The notes under the pieces are model-generated. The model ran no database searches, had not been told where the DNA came from, and saw only the letters and a program-made list of their open reading frames with translations. 20,283 nt of DNA from Carex sylvatica. Lineage: Eukaryota > Streptophyta > Magnoliopsida > Poales > Cyperaceae. Position 1 is the first letter of the stretch. The number at the start of each line of letters is the position of its first letter. Location of the stretch: assembly GCA_964058845.1 (NCBI GenBank), contig CAXKVR010000400.1, positions 1-20,283 of the forward strand. The letters are read 5' to 3'. Below are positions 1 through 9,096 of this stretch, piece after piece. The position numbers and the translations under genes were made by a program.

Positions 1-309
1 AACCTGTACCGATAAAATTAGAAAACAGCATACATATTTTGGACATTCATCCTAAAAATAAATGGCTGAGATAAGCATAGATAAAGTTTATCATTCAAGG
101 TTTATACATATTTGCCCGCCAAAAAAATATCCTCTAGCAGCAAAATTTTGGTAGTGTTTTTCTCTTCGCTTTTTCCCCCTTTTCAAATAACAGTAGTAAT
201 TGCAATGGAAACAAACCATTGGTTGGAATCAACCCAAGAAAAATATTTGCTTCCTTCTAAAAAAATCCAATCACTTTGTTCGTCTCAGAGACGAGCCCTG
301 CCGAACTAA
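1..309 (-). other. 3' flank / 3' UTR region of the desaturase gene
   Basis: This lies directly downstream of the stop codon on the minus strand. It is AT-rich and has no canonical AATAAA on the minus strand; the closest variant is GATAAA near 86-91. The 3' UTR should lie here but its end cannot be placed. No other gene is seen. Confidence 0.5.
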
Positions 310-2320
310 TTAACCATGTGTATTGGCAGCCTCCCACACCAAATTCCTCACCACAGGGTTCGTCAGGTCTCGGGCCTGGAAAGCCGCTGTGCGCAATGTC
401 GCGATCGTCCTTTTGTTGGCCTCAAAAAACGAGAAGCTGGAGTACGGTAAGTGATGCTTCTTGCACAACTCTCTGACAAGAGGTGATATAGCCCTAAGGT
501 TGCACCGGGGCAACCGGGGGAAGAGGTGGTGCTCCACCTGGAACTGTAGACCGCCATGGAACCAGTCCATCCATGGTGAGCAGCTGATGTTCATGGTCCC
601 CATCGTCTGCTTCTCGAACCAGTCATTCCCCTTGGGTGGTCCCACGTAAACCTCCGTGGAGAAGTGGTTCAGGGTGAATTGCACATGCTGTGTTCCTGTG
701 ACTGAAAAGCTGATGACCACAAATGCGATTCTCTCAGTCCAGCTGGGTAGACATGAGACGAGCAACGGAAACCAAACCCAGAAGAATGCCACACCTAGAA
801 TTTCTTGCCACCTGCCAAAGTTTATAGTTATAGTTAAATTAATCAATGCGTGCGTATTCAAATTCGTTGCAGCAGTGATCTGGTTTCAGTACTGTAGTCA
901 GTGTGATAGACAACACTTTTGCATTTACTGTTAGGTCTAAAGAGTTAAAGACCAACCTGTCAGGCACATGGTTATTAGAGATGAGGAGAAGAATGGACTG
1001 TGCAAAAAGATTGAATCGTGCAAATATCATAACGGGGTAGTAGGTCCAGTGCTGGTAGCTGACAAAGAAGCGAGCAAAGCTGTCGAACACCATTTTGCGC
1101 TTGTAATAGACGGAGGTCAGGGATTTGAACAACTTGTCAGAGACAGCGAAGACTGGGATGTGCTGAAGGTCAGGGTCGTGGTCCAGGCTGTTGCATGCGA
1201 TGTGGTGCACCGTGTGGTTCCGCTTCCACCACCCGATGCTGATTCCTGTCACACAATTCCCTGCCAAAATCTGTGCATGCGTTGTTTTTAAATTAGACAG
1301 TTGGGAAGAACACCAAAAATAATGTTGAATTTATATATTACTATTGGAACAAATTAATCTATAAAACTATAAAATTGAAATTTTGACCATTAGTTTGATC
1401 TGGTCTACTTTGTCAATAACAGACATCTGATGATTTGTAATTTTGTATATGGACCTGAATTTGAGAGAATCAAACAAGACAAGGGTGGGGCATATGTATC
1501 AAGGGGGCATATGTATCAAGGGAAGCCAAGTCCCTTGATCAAACTAATATAAATATACCAAAATAAATTAGACAGTTACAATCACCAATCACCAATCATT
1601 AATGATAGCAAAATAAATATACCAAAATTTTAAATCACCAAATAAAATTAACAACCTTATGAAATGAAACCCCAATTCAAAATTTTATTTCAATCTAACC
1701 TTTATTTATTTATAAAATTTCTACAGTAATACCAACTACATCAGAAAACTACATCTGAAAATGAGATTGATTGAAAGTACCTGCATTGCCCGGTTGAGTC
1801 CTGGCCACCCGTCAGCCATTACATTATAATGCCCGGAATCATGGCCAAGGAAACCTGATTGGCACCAAGCCGCCGCCATAAGCACGGCACAGGCCACATG
1901 CACCACCGGGCTCTCTGTGTACACCACCCCATAAACTATCATCGACATCAATACCACCATTAGCAACAGCGAAGTACAAGCACCATGTCCCTTCCTGTTA
2001 AACAAACCTTTCTGGGAGAACTCCGCTACCAACCGACGGTACTCACGAGAAATCTCTGACACCCTGTAATCTGACAAGTGGGCCACATAGAACCTATCAA
2101 GAAACGACCATGCAACGGGTGGGTGGTACGCGACAAATGCATCGGTCACATCTTGTCCGGCGAGGTTGAGCAACGGAAGGTCGCCGCCGGGATGGTCCTT
2201 GAGCCAACCAGTTACATCGTAAACCTTTCCTTGGATAGAGATCCAGAGGTCTGAAGGTGTATTGTGTTGCCGGAGCTCGGCGGTTGTAATGTACTTCTTC
2301 TCCATTCCTCTTTCATCCAT
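310..2320 (-). CDS. SLD: Cytochrome b5-fusion front-end desaturase (sphingolipid delta-8 / acyl delta-6 type), 3 exons
   Basis: Spliced CDS join(2320..1781, 1270..957, 811..310), 451 residues, stop TAA at 312-310. Seen: an N-terminal cytochrome b5 domain (about 8-85) with heme motif HPGG at 43-46 and second heme-ligand candidate H66; hydrophobic segments around 115-158, 258-278 and 288-325; histidine boxes HDSGH (160-164), HTVHH (199-203) and QVEHH (376-380), the Q replacing the first His as in front-end desaturases; C terminus NTHG. Length and layout match plant sphingolipid long-chain-base delta-8 desaturases of the ER membrane, which insert a double bond into the sphingoid base using electrons from the fused b5 domain. 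Plant delta-6 acyl desaturases share this architecture, so substrate is inferred, not proven. The first ATG (2320) has A at -3 and G at +4; ATG 2305 would remove only five residues. No frameshift or premature stop is present. Box 2 reads WWKRNHTVHH where I expect WWKW(T/N)HNAHH. Confidence 0.93.
812..956 (-). other. Intron 2 of the desaturase gene (145 bp)
   Basis: Phase 2, splitting the codon for R285. Donor ACAG|GTTGGT and acceptor TTTGGCAG|GTGGCA (minus strand). Joining restores HVPD-R-WQEILG, matching the VPDR segment conserved in the family. Reading through the intron instead gives non-family sequence. No repeats are visible inside. Confidence 0.92.
1271..1780 (-). other. Intron 1 of the desaturase gene (510 bp)
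   Basis: Phase 0, between codons for Q180 and I181. The donor reads CAG|GTACTT (minus strand) and the acceptor TGCACAG|ATTTTG. The protein continues AMQ|ILAGNC, which matches the family, so the junction is well supported. The intron is AT-rich and holds an exact 17-bp tandem duplication at 1487-1520 with a 9-bp hairpin directly after it (1515-1539). It also contains short direct repeats of AATTAGACAGTT (near 1290 and 1567) and CACCAATCA repeats near 1585. Confidence 0.93.
1487..1539. repeat. 17-bp tandem duplication plus short hairpin in intron 1
   Basis: The unit GGGGCATATGTATCAAG occurs twice without mismatch (1487-1503, 1504-1520). The end of the second unit begins a perfect 9-bp stem, ATCAAGGGA (1515-1523) with TCCCTTGAT (1531-1539), around a 7-nt loop. 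It is probably a replication-slippage product; no function can be assigned. Confidence 0.85.
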
Positions 2321-2640
2321 TGTTTTTGTCAAGCTTTGTTTTTTTTTCTTTTCTGGGATGAAAGAGAAGAGAGAGAGAAGTAAATTATGAAGCAATTTGT
2401 GGATTTGTAAAGGGGAAAATGGTAAGGAGTGAGTGAATGCGCGTGACGCAATCCTACGTGTATAATCATAAAAAGAGAAAACTATGAATTTTGTCTCTTT
2501 TTTAAATAAATGGATGTGTCCATTTATTATACAATGTGTGCTTTACATATAAAATGGATATTCGGATTTATTTATAAATGGAGGGAATTGTGTGGTCGGC
2601 CAGCTGGTGAGAACGGTCTGTATCTGGCAGATCAGGAGCC
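2321..2640 (-). promoter_or_regulatory. 5' leader and probable promoter of the desaturase gene
   Basis: Upstream of the ATG on the minus strand lies a pyrimidine-rich leader (CTTCTCTCTCTC-like, complement of 2360-2380), as is common near plant transcription starts. Further up are a TGACG-type bZIP core (TGCGTCAC, complement of 2443-2450) and an ACGTG core at 2456-2460. TATA candidates are weak: TATGATTATA (2461-2470 complement) and TTTATTTAAA (about 2501-2511 complement). A GC-richer patch with the palindrome CCAGCTGG occurs at about 2599-2606. The start site is inferred only. Confidence 0.4.
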
Positions 2641-2964
2641 TCTAAAAAGATCTCAAGCGAAAAAAACTTAAATAAACGTTCAACGACTTTGGGTCGGGAT
2701 ACTAATTTTTTTTTATTTTTAGAAAATAAAAATCATTTTGTCAAGAAACAGACTAATTATATTTTTTCTTCAAAAATAGCAAGTACTTAATCAATAAATT
2801 GGCCCAGAATAAAGTGGACCGAATCAATTATTCAATAAAATCCAAAAGGAAGATAACTGAAATGTTGATTTTGGATTTGGAAACCATAAATTTGAGAGCA
2901 AAAATTACAATCTTAAGAGCGGTGGAAATTTATTTATTGCCCAATTTATTCTTACCGAATTTGG
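2641..2964. other. Unassigned AT-rich intergenic DNA with a dispersed-repeat fragment
   Basis: No gene is supported. The segment around 2670-2692 (AAATAAACGTTCAACGACTTTG in two pieces) recurs in altered form near 9222-9285, which suggests a fragment of an unidentified dispersed repeat. The stretch up to 2964 borders LTR copy A. I see no convincing polypurine tract or retroelement coding remnant in it. Confidence 0.4.
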
Positions 2965-5368
2965 TGAAAACGATGACATCAATTTATATAGTAAAAATTA
3001 CTATTTTTAAGTATGAAAAATGGCAAAAAAAAAAACGAATGCCAAGTAACTATTTTTCTGAATTATTTACCGCAAACGTATTTTTAAGCTATTTTAACAG
3101 ATTTTGTAAAAAGTTGTGTATTTAGACTAAAAATAAAGCAAAAATATCACATTTAGATAAATTCTAAAGATGATATCAAAATAGGACATTACATAGAGCA
3201 TGTAACATCTCAAACGAAGTGCACAACATTCAAAATGGTGAAGAATGCATAAAATCCGTTAAGTCGGAAGCCGTACGGCTTTAGTCGAATCTCCATACAG
3301 GTTCCCCCTAGAGGTCGCATAAGTCCACGGGTTCAATCTATGGACTGTCTTAATTGGATTAAATCTCAATCGTTGACGCAAATTTTAAGCATAATCCTTC
3401 TAGAATGATGCACATACCTCACCTCCAAGATTGTCGAGCTATTTTTGGCATAATCTACACATAATGGATGAACCCCATGCCCCCCATGATCTCCACCATC
3501 TCTACACCTCTTTAGGAATACTATAAATATCCCTCTTGTAATAGAATTTAGTATGGGTGTTTAATTGTGTTAAGTCCAAAAATTAGACTAGATTAGAGAG
3601 TAAATTCTAGAGAAGGGAAGTGCAGCTATCGAAGTCTAAGGTGGGAGAAGAAGGTGTCATCTAAGTAGGCAAAAGTTCTTCAATCTTCAAGGATTGTGGT
3701 TTATGTCTTTCTTATTTTATTTATTTTATTTTTCCATGGCTACGAGAAGCTAATATACTCATCTTTAAGACTAAGGTTGTATCGAATTCTTTGTTATGGT
3801 TTAGTATAATTTATATTTCATTTTTGTTGATTTGAGATTTATTTATACTTTGAATTACTTTTTATCGTATCATTGTATACATAGTTCTGTCTAATATATG
3901 TTAATATCATCCACATACCAATAAGTGTAAAGTCTATGTATTTTTGTGTGAGTAGGATTATGTGTAAGAACTTCGAACACTTCGGCTAACGAGACTTAGC
4001 ATAGTTCAAAGACTAGGGTTAGAACCCAGTGGGCTCCCTTGACACGATATCGTAAATCGTATCTTTAATTTATATTAGGAATTACTTACAAATAAGTAGG
4101 GTCTTTGGAATATTAATTTGGGGTAGAATATGATATGATCAATTGTGTTGGTGTGAGGAAGACAATCGTAAACTTATAACATTCTGAATTGCTAGCTCAA
4201 AAGCCAATTGAAAGATCGAAAAACCTTTCAAATCGCATAAGTAAATACCCAGAACGCCTACGGGTAGTGACAGTGTCGTATACGGGATCGCCTTGTGGGA
4301 CAATCTGTGTCGAATGCGGCAATGATAGTGTCATATGCGGGATAGAGAGACGTCGAAATTATACTTTGCGTAATTTAGAAGGAGATGACCTAAATCCTAG
4401 AGGCTATTTATTATCTAGTTACATATGTTTCTTAATTACAATTAGCGCCATCACCTCAAACTATTATAAACCCAAGAATCTAAACTAATATATACTGTTA
4501 AATATTTAATATATTATTATATCTGTGGATGGACACTCAACATTACTACACGGTAGAATCATGCACTTGTTATCCGAATGAAATTAAAATTAAGATATAA
4601 AAGATATATTAATTTATACTAAAAGTAGTTTACTTATTTAGAGTAGGGGTGTAAACGGATACGGATAATCCGCTCCGTATTCGCTCCGTATCCGGAGATT
4701 ATCTGTATCCGGATTAAACGGATACGGATAATTGCGGATACGGATACGGATAATTTTTGCATATGGTGAAAAAATGGCGGATACGGATACGGATAATTTC
4801 ATGAATGTGAATATCCGTATCGTATCCGTAATTATCCGGATCCAAAATTACTCCCAACCAACTTTAACTTTACTGCTCCGGATAGAAGTTGTTATATATT
4901 ATTCCATATTCATTTCAGTCTTAATTGTGGTATAAATGATAATCCAATATGGTTTTCAATTTAATCTCTTTTTAGCTGGTGATAGTGCTACAATAACCCA
5001 ATTTCATTTTGTTTTTACCTCAATTTCTTCATTCTCTATTATTTTCCATTCAAGACTTTAGTCCGTGAATGTAGTATGCTTTTAGTCTCTGCTAAATTGG
5101 TTTTAGTCATTGTTTCAATACAACAACAAGTCATTTTTTTGTATCTTACAGTGCATAAATTAATTATCCGACAATTATCCGATCCGTATCCGTTGATTAT
5201 CCTCTCCGTATCCGTATCCGTTTAAGGCGGATATGGTTTTAAATTTTGATATCCGTTTACTATCCGTATCCGTATCCGTATCCGCTCATTGAAAAACGAA
5301 TACGGATATGATATTAGCATTATCCGCTCCGAATCCGCTCCGTTTACACCCCTAATTTAGAGTCATCA
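2965..5368 (+). mobile_element. Degenerate LTR copy A (about 1.7 kb without its hAT insertion)
   Basis: The sequence aligns in long blocks with LTR copy B (15100-17290). Shared blocks include AATTTATATAG near the start (2981), GAAGTGCACAACAT (3217), GACTAGGGTTAGAACC (about 4012), TACTACACGGTAG (about 4543) and the end GAGTCATCA (5368). A TATA box, TATAAAT at 3522-3528, lies in the same position as in copy B and gives a + orientation. The start is either 2965 (TGAAAACG) or 2974 (TGACATC); flanking 5-mers do not match ATAAA after 5368, so no TSD is visible. It is interrupted by the hAT at 4644-5354. No gag-pol coding sequence adjoins it. Family: probably Ty3/gypsy of the Athila/Tat kind, from the GTGGATAGACACCCGACC-like 3' block seen in copy B and the length; this is inferred. 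Confidence 0.8.
4644..5354. mobile_element. Non-autonomous hAT-like element 1 (711 bp) inside LTR A
   Basis: Termini are TAGGGGTGTAAACGGA...TCCGTTTACACCCCTA, a near-perfect inverted repeat. It is flanked by identical 8-bp target duplications ATTTAGAG (4636-4643 and 5355-5362). Both ends carry many GGATACGGATA/TATCCGTATCC subterminal motifs in both orientations, a typical arrangement of hAT transposase binding sites. It has no transposase coding capacity. LTR copy B has a single uninterrupted ATTTAGAG at the matching position (17277-17284), so the borders are confirmed by an empty site. Confidence 0.95.
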
Positions 5369-5816
5369 ATAAACTAATAACAAAAAAAAGTTAAAAGTAA
5401 GAAAGATGCAATATGAAATTTAAATGCACATTGACCATAAAATGAAAATATATCTTAAGAGCATGATTTATACAATCTAAATACAAGATTTTTTATTTTT
5501 ATTTTAATGCAACCTCAATTTATAGGAGTAGAAGTATAAAATATATCCTATAAATTTATAAAAAATATCTGAGATTTAATTTTATTAGTAACAATTTGAA
5601 ACCAAAACCTTTGCCATTAAATTCCGCATTGTTATTATACGAGTATAGTTAAAAAAATTCCAATTATATTTTTGTTCAAAACAAATAGATACTAGTTTTA
5701 CTAATTATTTTTTATAAATTATATTGTCGATGATGTAAACTTTCTTGTTATATTATATATCCTATTAATTTATTTTTTGGGAAAATAATATAAAATATGA
5801 AAATTATGGAGAGGGA
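5369..5816. other. Unassigned AT-rich intergenic DNA
   Basis: No coding region, inverted repeat or recognisable element was found; poly-A/T runs dominate. Confidence 0.5.
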
Positions 5817-6050
5817 TTTATAAAATGATTATATTTTGGCTCCCAACTCCAAAGTCCAAACTCCCAAGTAGCAACGGCAACGTTCATTTCATTCTCCATT
5901 CTCCATATTGTCTCAGTAACAAATTGCATATGGTAGATTGGTAGCTACTCCCGCACAGCCCCTTAGCTGCTCTGCCTCTGCCTCTGCCTCTGCCTCTGCT
6001 CAATATGTCATATTTTGTTGCTTTCTCCTCCTTCATGTTCCTTCTAAATT
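5817..6050 (+). promoter_or_regulatory. Possible core promoter and 5' leader-like segment, gene unidentified
   Basis: A TATA-like TTTATAAAAT (5817-5826) is followed by a distinctly C-rich, leader-like stretch with CTCCATTCTCCAT repeats, then (TCTGCC)4 at 5971-5994. After that comes a 15-codon open frame starting ATGTCATATTTTG (6005-6052), whose peptide is hydrophobic (MSYFVAFSSFMFLLN). Composition differs sharply from the AT-rich surroundings and resembles a plant transcript leader. No downstream exon could be recognised, so it may be a gene relic or a fragment moved by a transposon. Confidence 0.25.
5971..6000. repeat. Hexanucleotide microsatellite (TCTGCC)n
   Basis: Four exact TCTGCC units are followed by TCTGCT. 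It lies in the leader-like segment described for 5817-6050. Confidence 0.9.
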
Positions 6051-6060
6051 AGGTTGGAAA

Positions 6061-7674
6061 GAGAGGGCAAGGGTAAATTAGGAATTTAAGGAGAAGATTT
6101 TCTCTGAGCACTCAAAATCAAAATTTATACGCTTACAATAGCACTAGCCATTAAAAAATAATTCAATTTTTAGTACCTCTCCATTCTTATATTATGCACG
6201 TAGCTGTCCTGATCCGCCAACGACTCAGATTGAAAGATAAATTTTCGATTTGATTATCAACCCTCCAATTACATAATTTATTTTATTTTAATTAAATACA
6301 TCTATTTTATGTATATAAGTCTAAAATTAATTAAAAACATACTCGTCACATAGACTGCTGCATGGTTTGTCACATTAAAAATTGAATGAATTTCTAGCGA
6401 TCTCTTTCCTTATTTCTCTTTATAGCTATATTTGATTCTTGCAATCGAATTATTTCCTTATTTTTTCATTTTCTCATTTTCCTCTATAGTTTTGACAATG
6501 AAAATGAAAACAATCATATCTTTTTTGGATTTTATTTATAGCTACTGTATTCGTTGTGAATAGATGAATAGCAAATCTTGTGCTGATGAAAACAATCATA
6601 TTTTTCTAATTTGGAGAGAAAATAAATAATATCAAAGTTCTTGTAGATTATTTTCATCATACGGTCAGCAAGTATTTTATTGACAATTTTCGATCAATGT
6701 CATCCTTAAAGTAAGACAACTTTTACAAAAAAAAAATTTAGGAGGAGAAATTAATTGCCTTCGTATAAATTTTGGACTATTACAACTAAAAGCACAAATT
6801 CATACACATACATTCAAATTTAGCTTACCTCTTCAGAAGTTTCTCAAAGAAACTAGCTTACAAGTATATATGCAAATTTAAATCCTGATCACTCAATATA
6901 AGTTGGCTAAATGTACCTCTTTTTATTTAGAAATTGCATTTTTTTTTTACAAATGCTTAGATATGCAAAAGTTTTTGTTTTGAATTAAAAAAAAAAATTT
7001 AAGAAAAAGAAAAGAGAAATATCAGTGAATTGTTTGCAAAATATTCTTCTCGTCATAGAAATCCGGCTTTAGATATATGTTGCAACGTTTTTGTCGTACT
7101 AATTACTACGTACATTTTTATTCTTTAGCCCTGTATATGTGTTTTAATTATTTAGTGAGGACTGACGAGGCTGTGTCTTGTTGGTGTATTTGCATGTAGA
7201 AGGAGCCAGATTAGAGCTAGCCGCTATCATGATTAATTGCTTGCGGTAACTTCCCTTGGAGACCAAGTTCCACAAACCTAATTACATTACTAAATACACA
7301 TTACATTTAATTAATTCAATTTTTTTTTTACTAAATTCATTGTCTTTAAAAGTTTTGTTACGATATAATATAATTAAGGTTAAGAAAATAGAATTGGATC
7401 TTATCCAAAGGACTTTGGACAAATTTGATCCAAAGCAAGACTAATCTGCGTTGAGATTTGTTTGAATAGATATAAAATTTAATAAATTTAAATGGTCCAA
7501 AAAAATGAATCTTTTGAGTTTATGCATCTCAACCATTCAATCTATTTTAAGATTCGTGCGAACTAGATTTGCACTAATATTAAAGGATCCTCTATGTTAT
7601 AAGAAGAAGTCGGATTGACTCCGCTTTAAGATACGCATTTGTGTAGTATATGGATGCATGTATTGTTTTATAGA
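6061..7674. other. Unassigned AT-rich intergenic DNA
   Basis: No gene, RNA or bordered transposon could be supported. A short direct repeat ATGAAAACAATCATAT occurs near 6503 and 6586. The stretch 7380-7600 contains phrases typical of plant interspersed repeats (GGATCTTATCC, GCATCTCAACCATT), but paired ends could not be defined. Confidence 0.45.
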
Positions 7675-7683
7675 AAAAAGTAT

Positions 7684-8057
7684 GAGTAGAACTAGGGTGT
7701 TCTTAAGTTCACCAAGTCTAAAACCCATCGAATTGGCTTCAAATGATAAATTCAAATCGTTGAAATCCGCCTACCTTATGAGTGATGCGTCTACATGTGA
7801 AAATTTTAAACATTAGAATTAATTTAGTATAAAGTCAATTTGTCAAAATTAAAATGTTTATAAATTTATTTTAATAAATTTATTTTTTGAATGTTTTTTA
7901 ACTGCTGGACTTTATACTAAATTAGTTTGAATATTTAAAATTTTCATATGTAGACGCATCACTTATAAGGTAGGCGAATTTTAATAATTCGAATTTGTCA
8001 TTTAAAGTTAATTTGAGGGGTTTTAGATTTGAATTCACCAAGTCCCTTGTTCCACTC
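7684..8057. mobile_element. Palindromic Mutator-like MITE 1 (374 bp)
   Basis: Ends are GAGTAGAACTAGGG and, on the other strand, GAGTGGAACAAGGG. The flanks carry identical 9-bp duplications AAAAAGTAT (7675-7683 and 8058-8066), the length expected for Mutator-like elements. Most of the element is an imperfect inverted repeat: ACCTTATGAGTGATGCGTCT on the left pairs with AGACGCATCACTTATAAGGT on the right. A short CACCAAGT block just inside both ends is in direct, not inverted, orientation. It has no coding capacity. Confidence 0.9.
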
Positions 8058-8454
8058 AAAAAGTATATGGTGTTTTGTGAAGTGGGTTTGAAAATTTGTG
8101 GGTGAATCGAATCAACATTGATTTTTATTTTTTTATGCGATTTGTATATTGTATTGTTAGTGGTACTGAAACAAGAAATGGTTCAGTCCACCCTAGGGCT
8201 GGCAAAAAAATTCGTAGTTTGTGATTCGATTTGAGTTTGATTCGAGTTTGATTCGAGTTTAATTTGATTCGAAATGGGTTCGAATTGAAACGAACTAAAC
8301 CAGATTCGGTTCGAAATTAATTCAAACCAAACTCAAACCTAGCCTGGTTCGATCGAAATGGGTTCGCGAACTTTTATGGTTCGAATCTCATAATAACATC
8401 GATCGTTCATTTACCTAATGAAATTAAAATCCAAGATAGAGAGTTATAATTTAA

Positions 8455-8640
8455 CTTAGCCGACGCTCCATCGCTCTCAAATCTTAATAACCTAGTTCTC
8501 TTTCTGCCTCTCCCTAACTCACTCTCCCTCTCGCTCCAAAATCTAGCCGACGCTCTCGGCGACTGGCTGTCTCTCCTCTCTCCAGCCTAGATGGCTGTCT
8601 CTCCTCTCTCTTCGGCCGTATCTCCTCCTCCTTCTCTACC
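8455..8640. other. Pyrimidine-rich cargo in the centre of hAT element 2, with internal duplications
   Basis: The 19-mer TGGCTGTCTCTCCTCTCTC occurs twice without mismatch (8564-8582, 8592-8610), and AGCCGACGCTC occurs twice (about 8458 and 8545). Composition is unlike the AT-rich arms and resembles a plant 5' UTR, so it may be captured host sequence or the leader of a lost transposase gene. Open frames through it are low-complexity Arg/Ser/Glu-rich readings and are not treated as genes. Confidence 0.45.
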
Positions 8641-8812
8641 TTTCGGATTCTCACTTCATTAGATGGTCTGATCAAGAGTTTGATCGAGTGAGCACTCGAG
8701 ATACGATTACTTGTTTTACTGTATATTTCAGTTCTTGTACTTAATCCTCTTTTTACCATTATTTGTTGTGATGTATTTTTTCATGAATAATTTTTCAACT
8801 TAAAAACACTCA

Positions 8813-8887
8813 TTTATACTGGTAAAAGGAAGCCATGTGAATTTTTTCCCGCAAGAAAAAAATTAATGTATAAACTACCAGTATAAC
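8813..8887. repeat. Short inverted repeat before the second arm of hAT element 2
   Basis: TTATACTGGTA near 8814 pairs with TACCAGTATAA (8876-8886), an 11-bp stem around a loop of about 50 nt. It ends directly at the internal TAGGGCTG terminus (8888). Confidence 0.7.
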
Positions 8888-9096
8888 TAGGGCTGCTAAA
8901 AAATAATTTGGTTCGTAATTCGATTCGGGTTTGATTCGAAAAATGTGTAGTTCGCAATTAATTCAGTTCGAAATAGGTTTGATTCGAAACAAATCAAACC
9001 AGATTCGGTTCGAAATTAATTCAAACCAAACTCAAACCTAGGATAAGTTCGATTCGGTTCGATTCGGTTCGATTCGTTGCCACCCCTAGTCCACCC

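Larger units (their letters stand above)
8194..9088. mobile_element. Composite non-autonomous hAT-like element 2 (895 bp)
   Basis: Ends are TAGGGCTGGCAA and, reversed, TAGGGGTGGCAA, flanked by identical 8-bp duplications GTCCACCC (8186-8193 and 9089-9096). The interior holds two direct-repeat arms of about 200 bp (8194-8390 and 8888-9088), both starting TAGGGCTG and sharing CCAGATTCGGTTCGAAATTA. Between them is a unique centre with a pyrimidine-rich, GC-richer core (8455-8640). The second arm alone looks like a complete small element but lacks its own target duplication. TTCGATTCGG/TTCGAA motifs are dense at both ends. No transposase is encoded. Confidence 0.9.

Noticed and set aside
839..1267. 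Minus-strand open frame as a separate gene
   Set aside because: It is exon 2 of the desaturase read through into intron 2; the part beyond 957 has no family similarity.
112..1291. Several plus-strand open frames of 60-107 codons across the desaturase exons
   Set aside because: They are antisense shadows of conserved exons, with no domain or coding character of their own.
2799..3125. 108-codon plus-strand frame
   Set aside because: It runs across the start of LTR copy A, is Lys/Ile/Asn-rich, and has no recognisable domain; chance in AT-rich DNA.
3330..3345. GGGTTCAATC, B-box-like, in LTR A
   Set aside because: There is no matching A box upstream and the motif is not kept in LTR B.
4449..4463. 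TAGCGCCATCACC as a decayed primer-binding site
   Set aside because: It lies inside the LTR: homology between A and B continues for hundreds of bases beyond it to GAGTCATCA.
4189..4488. 99-codon plus-strand frame
   Set aside because: It lies inside LTR copy A, and the homologous part of copy B does not preserve it.
7140..7260. Plant microRNA hairpin
   Set aside because: A short CCGC/GCGG pairing exists, but no known miRNA sequence and no extended stem could be found.
8370..8390. GGTTCGAATC resembling a tRNA/SINE B box
   Set aside because: It is one of many TTCGA-type subterminal motifs of the hAT; no A box, no acceptor stem and no tRNA fold.
8514..8759. 81-codon minus-strand frame in the pyrimidine-rich centre of hAT element 2
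   Set aside because: Arg/Glu-rich low complexity from a CT-rich strand; explained by composition.
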